Below are positions 13,522 through 23,116 of a DNA stretch of 64,000 nt, one piece after another. Under the pieces are notes generated by a model that saw nothing but the letters and a program-made list of their open reading frames with translations, did not search any database and had not been told where the DNA came from. Both the position numbers and the translations under genes were made by a program. This DNA comes from Massospora cicadina (Eukaryota; Entomophthoromycota; Entomophthoromycetes; Entomophthorales; Entomophthoraceae): assembly GCA_022478985.1 (NCBI GenBank), contig JAKSZP010012263.1:1-64000 (forward strand). The letters run 5' to 3'. Each line of letters starts with the position of its first letter. Position 1 is the first letter of the stretch.

Positions 13522-13884
13522 TGTGGCACAAATAGCATGTATAGGTTATTCTGTGCCACAAAAACAAAATGATCTGCGCTCTAATCCATTTTAGTATGAT
13601 CAGCGCTATAGACTATCTCCATTGAATGTGATGGAAAGACCTTATATTTTCACTCTTTAAGCTATCACTGATTATATTAAATTTTAAGTTTTTAATGATT
13701 CAAATAATCTTACTTCTAATTTATAAGTTTATTCTAAATCCAGTGGATTTCCCATCTAAGCCGAGTAGATCATAAACCAGCCCGATCAGCATGTCAGATT
13801 TGAATGCCTCAAAATTCTGAGAATAATGGTGCACATAGCACCAACCTTTATTAAGTTTCCCATAAATTTAGAAACCTCATAACA
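13522..13884 (+). repeat. El-1 3' LTR
   Basis: This 363-bp copy of the 5' LTR at 8540-8901 begins TGTGG and ends AACA. It directly follows a short purine tract. Confidence 0.85.
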
Positions 13885-14303
13885 GTGGTTAGGTTAAAAC
13901 CACAAACACCTTACCATGACATGATCATAAAAAATGGTTTCCTTTTTCAGATACAGTTAAAAATCTTTCTTATAATGGACTTATTTCATTATTGTTCAAA
14001 AAGCAGATTTCTTTTCTTCATTCATTCCAGTATTGTCGGTTCAATGATTGTCTTGTCTTAATAAATATAAATTTTTTGATAATTGAAGTAGCTTGGTTAG
14101 TAAAAAAATTAAAAATTGTAAACAAACTAAAGACTAAAATAATTTTTGGTTTTTTCCTTCTAGATTTCTCATCAAGCAAGATACTTACATATGAGTAAGG
14201 ATTGTGCAATACATGTTAAGGATGGACAGCTGCATTAAAAATGCTTTTTAATTGTAATTACATTTTATAATAAAAATAACATAATCAATTTTTGTTAACA
14301 TAG
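13885..14303. other. AT-rich spacer
   Basis: Nothing recognisable was found on either strand. The overlapping 60-70 codon frames at 13992-14209 are low-complexity products of AT richness. Confidence 0.5.
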
Positions 14304-14688
14304 GGAACTTTTTTTTCACACAGTGTTATTTTCTGAGAAACTTTCATGAACAAAAGTAAAAGTAAACCTCCAACTTCACCCCACTACCTGTTCCTTTAAT
14401 GTCCTCAGATCCCCCATTGGCTACTACAGGGTGAGGCAGCAGCAAAACACCCCCTAGCACTTTCCATATGGTGGGAAAACATGCTTGGACTGGATTATCA
14501 AGTCCTTATAAATTCCTTAAGCTGCTTCATCCCACCCAAGAATCTTGACATTCACCTCTCTCAAACAAAAGCAGTGCCTCATAGCCTCCTGGTGCTTCCC
14601 CAGAGCAGCATGCATTTCAGCCTTAGGGCAAAGATGGGAAGTTGTTCCCTAACAATGATAACCCCATAATTGAGCTAGCCTAGGTGGT
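14304..14688 (+). pseudogene. ORF1-only LINE B, 5' part
   Basis: These 385 bp align to the start of LINE A (15885-16170); shared landmarks are tgcctcatagcc, tttcagcctta-like and agcctaggtg. They are the front of a LINE whose rear resumes at 19336. A 10-bp duplication with one mismatch (gttaacatag at 14294-14303, gtaaacatag at 20843-20852) brackets the reunited element, which is 1,887 bp once the inserted LTR element and one copy of its target duplication are removed. No product can be made. Confidence 0.75.
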
Positions 14689-15167
14689 TGTTAGATTCGG
14701 TGGTTAAATCAAAAATAAACCCTTCAACAACCAACAGATCGGGCTAATTTTTCCTCCTAATGCTTGAGCTAATACTCTAGTTAAAATTTATTGCAATAAC
14801 ATGGCTTGTGCCAATTATTGCAACATGGATTTAATTATATTATTAAAATCTTGGGCCAAACACTCGCACATTTAGGCTGACCTTATCTGCAATTACTAGG
14901 CTTGGCCTGATTAACTCAATGTCAAATTAATCCAATTGTTCTATCAGAAGCTTGGGCTGAATACACTTGCATAGTTGGGCTGATTATCGCTGCACCAAAC
15001 CTTGGCAACTAGTCTAAACTAATCGGGACCAATATTTGATAATAAGCATGAGAAGTTGTTCAGGATCGACCCAAGGATAATGTCTACAAATCACATGAAC
15101 AAATAGATGAAAAGAAAATAATCCTTTTTCTACCTTGGGGAAAATTTCCATGTTGATCCTTAAGATT

Positions 15168-15670
15168 GGCACAATAGCACTTGTACATGGACCACCTGAA
15201 TGGGAGTACCTAGTGCTATTGAGAGGACAGTTGAAATATTAATTAGGGAGTCATTTTCATCAGCTGTGTGATGAAAACATGAATGACTGTCAAAGCTAAT
15301 TTCCCATCTATGGCAAATTTTGTATGTTGGTATGCATAATTGGCACAATAGCACATGCACATGGACCACCCAGATGGGAGTAGTTAGTGCTATCAAAAGG
15401 GCCAGACGCTATCCCAATTAGGGAGTAATTTTTGTCAGCTGTGTGACGAAAACATATTTTAAGCTGTCCCTAAAATAAATTTTGTATATCAATATGAATA
15501 ACTGGCACAATAGCACTTGCACATGGACTGCTCAAATGGGAGTACCTAGAGCTATTGAGAGAGGCTGCTGACTTCCCAATTAAGGGAACATCCTTTATTT
15601 AAATTGATGCCAAAATCTCCCAAAATTCATATTTGATCAGCAGTATGACGAAACTTATTTTGAGATGATC
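15168..15670 (+). repeat. Tandem repeats in El-G left LTR, three units of about 165-175 bp
   Basis: Three diverged units begin at 15168, 15342 and 15504 with ggcacaatagcac(t/a)tgcacatgga, followed by tggg-agta--tagtgctat and a tcagc--tgtgtgatgaaa-like box. The right LTR has two units (starting about 18450 and 18624). They lie upstream of a TATA-like site in the right LTR, hence in the putative U3, where repeats often act as enhancers; that role is inferred from position only. Confidence 0.8.
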
Positions 15671-15683
15671 CAAAGACAATTTT

Positions 15684-15711
15684 TTTTTTTTTTTTAGTAC
15701 TAGATGGTCCC
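15684..15711 (-). mobile_element. Micro-insertion of LINE family 1 3' end (M3)
   Basis: This 28-bp insert is a T run followed by agtactagatggtccc, the last 16 nt of LINE family 1 plus poly(A), minus strand. A perfect 16-bp duplication, atccaaagacaatttt, flanks it at 15668-15683 and 15712-15727. The corresponding site in the right LTR (about 18779-18812) lacks both insert and duplication, so the empty site is visible in the same window. Confidence 0.95.
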
Positions 15712-15829
15712 ATCCAAAGACAATTTTGCACGCTTGTTGTTGTAATTTTTGTCCCTGAAATTCTCCTGAATATGAGAGTATTTTGCCATCTTTTTTTCCG
15801 CTTAATAACACATTTGAGCGAATTTAGAA

Positions 15830-17722
15830 TTAAAGAAGAAATAAACAACTCCAGAAAACTGACAAACAACAATCCACTAATGTCCTTGGCCTGACCACCC
15901 GCTGCTCCAAAATAGGGCAGTGGCAAAATCCCCCTAGTGTCTTCCACCCAGCGGGGAAATGCTTTAAAACAGATTGACCAGCCCCCCCCCCAAATTACTC
16001 GGGTCAATACATTCCCCCTAAGGTTCTTGCCTTCCACCTCACACGTTCTCAAACGGTGCCTCATAGCCCCATTGTGCTCAACCAAAGCAATATGTGATTT
16101 AGCCTTCAGGTTGAATATGGCAACTTATTCCCCTACAATGAGAAACAAATAATCAAATTAGCCCAGGTGCTTATGCAGCCTGCAGGTATTATCAACTTCC
16201 GCTCCTACATGGGGTACTTTGACCTCAGCTTCACTTTCAAAGCTGATGCTACAATCGCAGCCAACATTCCTCAGGTGTTCCAGGAAACCCCCATCCCAAC
16301 CATTTGTACCTTGTTTCCTTATGACACCACTATTGTTGTTTAATTTTCAGGCCTCCACACACACCTCAAACCAAAAACTTTATACAAAAAATAGGGCTGT
16401 GTTGTCACTATATGGCGCTGACCCCATTATACAATTTGTAGTTCTTAACGGAGCCAACCAACTAGCTGGCCCTCACGCCTTTACAACTGTATGCCCAATA
16501 TCAAATGAAATTGCCAATTTGATTCCCCCTTGCACCATTGTCCCCTCTGCCCCCGACCACCCTTTTGGGCCAGAGTAGATAAGGAGCGCATGATCTGCCC
16601 CATTTGCTTCGACCTGGACCACACAAAGCAGCGCTGCCCCACCATAGCCTGAGATGGAGCCATCATGCTCAACTCCCCCCATGATGCTCCCATAGCTGAC
16701 ATCAAAACCTTTTTTGAATGGGGCACAATACTCCTCCCCTCCACCCAAGATGGTAGATGCAACTGCCACAGATTCAACCAATAAGGAACCAGAATGCCAA
16801 ACCACCACTCCTACTCCAACTAATCAGGAGCCAGCATGGACCCCATTATATCCAAAAAACCCACCCAGCCACCCAATCCAGCCCACCCATATGCGGTCAA
16901 CATATCATCTTTAACCAAAATCCTTGGGTTTATTTGGAGGAAGTTGCTGATTTGGGAGATCCCACCCTCGACTTAGTCAAGGCCACAGGCCTCAAAATGT
17001 ACCTAAATGCAGAATATACAGCTCAATTCCCAACTCGCCACTATGCTCTACGCTCAGTTGCAGATGAATTCCAAAGTGACCACCAACTCACCAAAGAGGC
17101 TGTTGCCTCCCCTGAATGTCACCCCCTACAAAAGGCCATAGCAAAATCAGTCACAGTCTTGGGCAAGGGGGTACCCACACCTATCCTTCCCCCATGCAAA
17201 AAATTCAAAAAAGAATTTCTCTAATTCCACAAGTTTCCCACAAGGCAGTACAAAAAACTGTGATGGTCATAAAATTTGGCCCCAAGAAGCCGCATTACCA
17301 GCAACAACATCGCCACCTTTACCACGCTACCCAAAGTTTGCCTTAAGGCCGAAAAAGCCCTTTCCAAGTATATCACAACCCTCCTCATAGCTAAATTTGT
17401 TCTACCCGAGCCACTTTGCTACCTCAACCCCCATTTTGAGGATGCACCCATGCCCGTGCTCTCAGCGCTCTGCCATACACTGTCCAACACAGAGGAGGAA
17501 AATGAGCTTCTGATCCTAACTCACCCCCCACCATGGACCCATATTGGTTTACCGCATCTGACTTGGTTGGTTAATTTTGGTTTTTATTTTTATTTTTTTG
17601 ATTCAGTTTGAGTGATTTGTTCATCTCTTTCTGTTCATTTAAATTCTAGCATAATATTTTTGCAGTCAGAGCTTGGTAATATCTGTCCCCTGGTCAGCTT
17701 GCCTTGGTCAAATAAAATAATA
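15830..17722 (+). mobile_element. ORF1-only LINE A (family 2)
   Basis: This ~1.89-kb non-LTR element sits in the left LTR of El-G. It starts near 15830 and ends with the family 3' signature tgtcccctggtcagcttgcc at 17685-17704, followed by A-rich sequence. It contains ORF1-type coding only; endonuclease and RT are absent. Size, content and 3' end match copies B and D. I could not define a target duplication, and an AT-rich repeat at 17735-17775 obscures the 3' edge. Confidence 0.75.
15937..17620 (+). pseudogene. LINE A ORF1 (CCHC RNA-binding protein) remnant
   Basis: ORF1 proteins of such LINEs coat element RNA. Frames interrupted by stops and shifts run from about 15937. YFDLSFTFKADATIAAN near 16210 aligns with YFDVGFPNEKYAAASAA in copy D. 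A CCHC knuckle, CPICFDLDHTKQRC, lies at 16596-16637 with all four ligands and CX2CX4HX4C spacing. After it comes ADIKTFFEWGTILLPS, matching SYIKAAFPWGAQGFYL in copy C. A 155-codon frame at 16757-17224 includes DEFQSDHQLTKEAVASPE, which recurs in B as PFQSDHQLTVKVASSP. The 3' part ends near 17620. No ORF2 follows. ORF1p-like identity is confident; ORF1 start is not. Confidence 0.75.
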
Positions 17723-17975
17723 AAAAAAGAAAAAACTATATATATATAAATAAAATAATAAAAAATATATATCACACCTAATGGATACTTTATTTTGTAC
17801 TTGGGGATGGGGAGAGGATCCAACTCTAGAATCATTGGCCGTTGGGCCAAAATTAACAATAAGAGGATTCAATTCCAGATTTATGTGCTTGTCAGGCCAA
17901 AATTAACATTTGATAATGATCATTAAAGGCTATTTGGGAATCATAGGGCTTATGTTCGAGTCAAGTGAGGTGATA
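17723..17975 (+). other. Short remnant between LINE A and El-G right LTR
   Basis: The first ~50 bp are A/T-rich (tatatata and aataaaataataaaaa-like), likely LINE A's 3' tail or a microsatellite grown from it. The last bases, caagtgaggtgata, are purine-rich and directly precede the right LTR, as a polypurine tract would. The rest is unrecognised and may be all that survives of El-G's interior. Confidence 0.4.
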
Positions 17976-19335
17976 TGTTAAATTCTGTGGTTGGCTCAAA
18001 AAATACCCTTCAACAACCAACAGATTGGGCTAATTTTTCCGCCAAATGCTTGAGCTAATACTCTAATTAAAACTTATTGCAATATGGCTCAGTCTGATTT
18101 ATTGCAATGTGGATGTAATTATATTATTAGAAGTTTGGGTCAAATACACTCACACAGTTATGCTGGCCTTCTCTGCAACTACTTGGCTTGGGCAGATTAA
18201 CTTGATGTCAAATCAATCTGATTATTCTATCAGAAACTTGGGCTGAAACACTCTCACACTTGGGCTGATTATCGCTGCATCAAACCTTGGCAACTAGTTC
18301 CAAACTAATTGGGACTAATATAGACAATCAGCATGAGAAATTGTTCAGGATCAACCAAAGATAACGTCTACAAATCACATGAATTTATAGAAAAAAAGAA
18401 CGTTGTTCTTTTTCTGCCTTAGGGCAGATTGTATGTCAATCCTTGTAATCAGCATGATAGCACTTGCACATGGACTGCTAAAATGTAGTACTTAGTGCTA
18501 TTGAGAGGACAGTTGACATCCTAATAATGGAGTCAATTTCATCAGCTGTGTGATGAAAACATGACTGACGGTCAAAAATAATTTCCCACCTATGGCAAAT
18601 TTTTTATGTTGGTATGCATAATTGGCACAATAGCACTTGCACATGGACTGCAAAATGGGAGTACCTAGTGCTATCAAAAGAGGCCTGCCAAAGTCCTGAT
18701 TAAAAGTACATTATTAATTTAAATTTATGCCAAAATCTCCCAGAATATGTATTTTGTCAGTTGTTTGATGAAACTCATTTTGAGATTATTCTAGGACAAT
18801 CTTAGCACGCTTGTTGTTGCAATTTTGTCCCTGAAATCCTCCTGAGTATGAGATTATTTTACCACTAATAAACCTCACATTAGGTCTCAGTTTATCAGTT
18901 CAAGGGCTGAACTGAGGTGGAAAATAAAATGTTGAGTTTGCGTGCTTGAATGTGGCCAGGAGATGCCCAGAGGTATAAATACCGGCGCCTGGCCTAATGA
19001 ATAAATATTAAATAATCTAGTCTAATAAAGAAATATTTTATTAAATCCTCTTTCCAGTTTTTATCTTAAGTCCCTTTTGGAGAGTGTTTGCAAGCTGGAT
19101 CCTCAGAATTCACAGCTTATATCTTTGCCTGCCTCAGGAGAAGTTCCCAAATTTGAAGGGAATATTGAGCTTGAAATTTACCAGAAGAGTTGGGCTATTT
19201 AAATATGCCTAGTGAGTTTCCGAATGGTGAGAACACCATAAGCCACTGGCAATATTGGGGATCATTCAACGGAACCTCATCCCAATTAAGCATGCAGGAT
19301 ATTAATATCAAGCGAGCAATCCTTGGAATTTCACA
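17976..19335 (+). repeat. El-G right LTR (about 1.36 kb)
   Basis: It begins TGTTAAATTC and ends TTTCACA, followed by the target duplication gtggt. The first 900 bp match the left LTR, including two copies of the tandem repeat. The next 460 bp hold a TATA-like site (18974) and several aataaa boxes, as expected of U3-R-U5. No protein is encoded. Confidence 0.7.
18974..18981 (+). promoter_or_regulatory. TATA-like box in El-G LTR
   Basis: TATAAATA lies in ggtataaataccggcgcc, a GC-richer island just 3' of the tandem repeats. Position within the LTR suggests the element's promoter; there is no experimental support. Confidence 0.5.
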
Positions 19336-20842
19336 GTGGTAATGGAACATGCTGGTTTTATTAACGAAATCTTTTCAAGGGGTTCTTATTTTTGGTCTCC
19401 ACTTTGAGGCTGATGCTGCAATAGTGGTGACAGTTCTGTTACTTTATAAAATAATTACAGTACCTACCAATTGTACCTGGCTTCTTGTGGGCACTTTATG
19501 GTGGTTCAGTTTGCAGGTTTGCCCCACCTTCCCCACAGTGTTTCATCAGGAGCTAATAGCTAATTTTTAAACTCACATTTTTGCCCTCATCCTTCTGTTT
19601 TTGGTCCTAAATGGGGACTCACGTCTCACAGGACCTTGGCCAATTGCCACAATGTACCCAAATTCAAGTAAAATTGCTCAGATAACTCCCTAAGTTCCAT
19701 TCTCCCTTCTGCGCCCAACCATCAATTCTTGGCTTATATTAAGGTTGGAGGGTGATCTTTCTGGCCGTTTTAAGTTGGATCAATTGAGGTGCAAGAGCCC
19801 ATCCTTAGCTGCTTCCACCATCTCAGAGTTCTCCTCTGCCGAGTCCAATCTGCTGCCTTTCCTGTGGCATTTTTAGTTTTTTGGTAGCATCCTGCCTTTA
19901 TCCCCTCTAAGCCTGATGCTGCCTCAGTTTTCATCACAGCCAACCAGGACCATCCTCAACCTAGACCCACACCTATCCCAGCCAATCAGTAAGTGGGTTA
20001 TACCACTTTCAAACCCACACTTCCTACCAACTGTCAATTAAGCCCCAAACCTACGTGGATGAACCAATTCAGTATTATCAGAATCCCTGGCCTTTTTGGC
20101 TGAGATTTTTGAATTAGCAACCATATTAACCATCTGACTTTACCTTGGATAGGTTTTAGAAACCAATTATCATAAACAATTTCCCAATCAACTTTTATAT
20201 CCTGCAGACAAATGTAGTGCCATTCCAATCTGACCATCAGCTCACTGTTAAAGTAGCTTCCTCACCTATTGCTATACTTTCTGCAAAGCTGTCACTAAGT
20301 TACTACTGATGCTGGCTGAGGGTGTTCCCCCAGCTTTCCTATATCACCTTTCCATGAACGTCAGGACCTTCTCAGATTCCATAAAGCTGCCTACAAATCA
20401 GACTAAACTTTTGTAGCAGTAGCTAAGATTCACAAATTTAAAATAACATGCATTTATATTGAAACTCTTTCCAAGATCTCTAATGCACGACTTCAGGTGA
20501 AGCACAATCTTAAAATTTACTTTATTACTTTTTATATGGCGCTCATTAACTTGCCAGCCCTCCAATGGGAGATCTTGAGCCTAAAACTGCTGATGCCCCC
20601 ACCCCCTTGATTTATGCCTGAGCTTGCAACTTGCTTAATACTGATGAAGCTGAGAAAGCGCACCCTGACCCCCTCCCCTCTGCCATGGTTGTTTAATAGT
20701 TGCTGTTGATGGCCTGGTTGGTTATTTAGTTAGGTTATTACAAAGTTTTGCTCAATTTAGCGTTTTTTGCACATTAATATTTTTTCTGTTTTCTCTATGG
20801 TAATGTCATCCCCTGGTTGGCTTACCTTGAATTAACTTTTTA
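19336..20842 (+). pseudogene. ORF1-only LINE B, 3' part
   Basis: This resumes the LINE begun at 14304. Frames align to LINE A: FEADAAIVVTV near 19400 corresponds to FKADATIAAN, and PFQSDHQLTVKVASSP near 20220 to EFQSDHQLTKEAVASPE. The zinc-knuckle region near 19740-19800 is too decayed to show its cysteines. The coding part ends near 20690 at ccatggttgtttaatag, followed by the family 3' end tgtcatcccctggttggctt at about 20807-20826. No endonuclease or RT is present. With its 5' part it makes 1,887 bp, against 1,892 bp for copy D. Many stops; inactive. Confidence 0.75.
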
Positions 20843-20852
20843 GTAAACATAG

Positions 20853-22130
20853 ACTAAAAATCTAGCTCTGTTATATCTAACTGTATAGAATTTAAATACA
20901 ATATGCTATAAACTAATGGATAATTAGAGATGTATAAGTTTGACCAATATTTTTCTCATTGAATAAAATTTGTTTATATAACTCTCCTGTGGTACCTCTT
21001 AATCAGGATTAACATTATCCTTATATCATAAATTTCACAATTGATACTAGTGTTTTTATGTCTAAAGTGTGATTATCCTAGTGGTTAAAACTTACAACTA
21101 CCTTCTGAATGTGCACATGTTTAATAAATGCACAAGGCTGACTCATTTGGAATTTTTCCTCAGGTCAACCTGCCTTAAAACTTTTACTAAGTAGAAAAAA
21201 TAAAAAATTAATAAATATACAACAGTGAAAAGCATAGTAACCCAGTATCTTGGTTTATAATTGGCAAAGTAATAGTAATATACCTGATCAAAATAAGATA
21301 ATATATACATATTTAATGAATAAACCATTATAAGCCTCATAGAAGTGAAAAAATTTACTGAAGAACAATAAATTTGGAATAATTTGTTAGTAATTTATGG
21401 ATAATGAAGATTATTAAAACCTTACTGGCTCATGTACGTTACCATCACTTTCTATTTCCCACTCATTTCACTATAGCTCTTTAAAACAAGTTAGCTTCCT
21501 ATTGACAATTATTAATACCCATTTTAAAAATGGTTTTAATGCTTTTTCTTGAAATAAGTATTCATTTTACTTTTGAGTATATAAAAATAGTATATTTACA
21601 TTTATAATATTTAAAAATACTTAAGGGGTTTAAAAATGTCCATTTTTGTTAAAATTTTATATGCAGAAACATTATATGAATTTGCTATTTTAATTTAGTG
21701 TACTATTTAAAAAATTTTGTCTATTGTAAAGATCTAATTTAATCTAAGGAGCAAGTCAACAAGGCAGAGCTGCAAACTCAAAGAGCTTTCAACTAGGTAA
21801 GACCCCGAAGAAGACAAAGAGGATGATTCAGTTAATGCAGAAGTTGATAAAGACTACAGTGCAGGAGGTGTTTAGTTGCTGTTTTTAAGATGGATTTTCT
21901 TAAATTGATTTTAGAATTAAATTATTTAATTTAATTTATTTACATTAATTTATAACTTCTTAAAACTTATCTCTTTTGACAAATAACATGTTTTCTCAAG
22001 AACCAAAGAATATAGACTTATATTTTTTTATAATTAATTTATAATACCCCACTATATTATAGCTCTATAAAGGTAGAGATACTTTTATTTTTTCAGTAAA
22101 ATGCACAAAAAACTAAATAAAAAATAAAAA
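20853..22130. other. AT-rich intergenic sequence
   Basis: No element or gene is recognised. A short polar open stretch on the plus strand near 21785-21870 reads DPEEDKEDDSVNAEVDKDYS and stops; it could be a scrap of a host exon or chance. The rest is highly AT-rich. Confidence 0.4.
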
Positions 22131-22389
22131 AACAACATACAATATTTAAATTTAGTTTTTTTTGTGGGGAAGGCTGACCAGGGGATGGGCACTTCCAATA
22201 AGACATGGAGAAAATGAAACATAGTAACAGGGGACACCCCAAAGAAGCTAATTCTGTCTCCTGTTGCCAGTGGGTTACGCCACTACTGGTAGGAGAAGGA
22301 ACGTGTAAAGGGGCCAAAACCACTATTGAGCATGTGTGGAGGAAGGGGTCATAGTTGATGAACCAAACTGGGAACCAGGAGGAGACCAA

Positions 22390-23025
22390 CTGACAGCGAC
22401 ACAGTGGGAGGTAGCCAAACATCCACACTTGAAAGTGGTCCTCTAAGTGCGACCTGAACCGGCGGACAGCTTCTGGGAGGGTGGGGGTGGAGCCTGCGAT
22501 GGCATCTAAGACAATCGTGTGGATGGTCCACATGGCGATTGCAACCACCAAAGCACAGAGGGAGGGTGGAAGGGAGGAGGCCATTGATAGAGCAAACATA
22601 TCTCTTGACAGACTGAAGGGATGCGTTTGATCCCGGCCCAGCAGACGTTGAACTTCGCGCCATATCACTTTAGAGGTAGGGCACTTTTTCAGGCGGTGGA
22701 ACAGCGTTCCATACTGTCCACACATGACACAGGATGAGTGTAAAGCGTTAGAGCGCTCAGCAGTATGGTACACCCACCTCAAGCAGCGCCACACATGAGA
22801 CTGGATATGAGGCTGCAGAAGAGGGTGGTGGGCATATTTCCAAATTGTCTTCTGGGTCTCAAGAGAATAAGGGATGTCCATCATGTCCAGGTAGTCCACC
22901 CTGGATAGGACATGGGGCCTTGTGGGTATCAAGCTGTCCACAATGGGTAGTCCCTGTACCTCCTGTGTGAACTGAGGAGAGGGGCGCCCCCTCTGGGCAG
23001 TGTTCCCACAAATACAAATTTTCAC
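22390..23025 (-). pseudogene. LINE C ORF2: C-terminal Cys/His domain
   Basis: This stretch continues RT's C-terminus. A Cys/His cluster, CVMCGQYGTLFHRLKKC, at 22681-22731 is equivalent to CPRCVEPIDSHLHRFFTC in LINE family 1 and probably binds nucleic acid. VVAIAMWTIHTIVLDAIAG follows, matching AYATAIWTIHNSFLLAAF in family 1. Alignment to family 1 puts the natural end of ORF2 near 22390; the frame here stays open into the 3' UTR to 22093, probably after loss of the stop. Confidence 0.75.
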
Positions 23026-23116
23026 TCAGCGCTCTGCATGGAGAGGAGGATTCGTTTAAATTGGGGTGTGATACCAGGGGGACCTGCAGCTGAAGGATGG
23101 GAAGCCAGATATTTCA

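Larger units (their letters stand above)
8540..13884 (+). mobile_element. Ty3/gypsy LTR retrotransposon El-1 (dead)
   Basis: This is a 5.3-kb plus-strand element with two LTRs of 362 and 363 bp and the order gag, RT, RNase H, integrase that defines Ty3/gypsy. The RT keeps a YLDD active site, but many stops and frameshifts break the polyprotein and the LTRs have diverged visibly, so it is old. A purine tract (atagggtgag) directly precedes the 3' LTR. It sits inside minus-strand Ty3 debris (fragment J). Both flanks contain tggtt (8534-8538 and 13886-13890), one base off the LTR ends I set, so a target duplication is possible but not certain. Confidence 0.85.
14689..15820 (+). repeat. El-G left LTR (partial)
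   Basis: This aligns to 17976-18875 throughout; shared landmarks are cttcaacaaccaacagat, gggctaatttttcc, aatgcttgagctaatactct and aaaatctccca. It carries the 28-bp micro-insertion M3, absent from the other LTR. Its 3' portion, equivalent to 18876-19335, was not found. Confidence 0.8.
14689..19335 (+). mobile_element. LTR element El-G inserted in LINE B, itself re-invaded
   Basis: This block begins TGTTAGATTC and ends ATTTCACA. It is bracketed by the perfect 5-bp duplication gtggt (14684-14688, 19336-19340), typical of LTR-element integration. Removing it and one gtggt rejoins LINE B, and the rejoined sequence aligns without a gap to LINE A across the site, so the boundaries are well supported. 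The two ends share a ~0.9-kb direct repeat (14689-15812 and 17976-18875). The left LTR is broken at about 15812-15830 by LINE A and holds micro-insertion M3. Only ~250 bp separate LINE A from the right LTR, so the internal genes and the left LTR's 3' part appear deleted. Its protein family cannot be told. Confidence 0.75.

Noticed and set aside
15684..15711. The T run plus agtactagatgg as a simple poly(T) repeat or an independent short repeat family
   Set aside because: The non-T part equals the LINE family 1 3' end exactly, and separate target duplications flank each copy.
15830..17722. Reading the CCHC protein between the two El-G LTRs as that element's own gag
   Set aside because: The same protein, 5' end and 3' signature occur in B, C and D outside any LTR pair, and C joins it to a LINE ORF2. 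It is a LINE inserted into the LTR.
17945..17972. B-box-like ttcgagtc near 17955 suggesting a SINE or tRNA
   Set aside because: No A box at the right distance; the stretch is better explained as the purine-rich end of El-G's interior.
14304..20842. Copies A, B and D as SINEs
   Set aside because: They contain recognisable ORF1 coding over most of their length and share both ends with LINE C, so they are deletion-type LINE derivatives and not tRNA- or 7SL-derived.
21070..21135. tRNA-like A box (cctagtggttaaaac)
   Set aside because: No B box, no cloverleaf and no acceptor stem could be formed.
22093..22390. C-terminal extension of LINE C ORF2 as extra protein sequence
   Set aside because: Alignment to family 1 places the natural ORF2 end near 22390; the rest is 3' UTR read through after loss of the stop.
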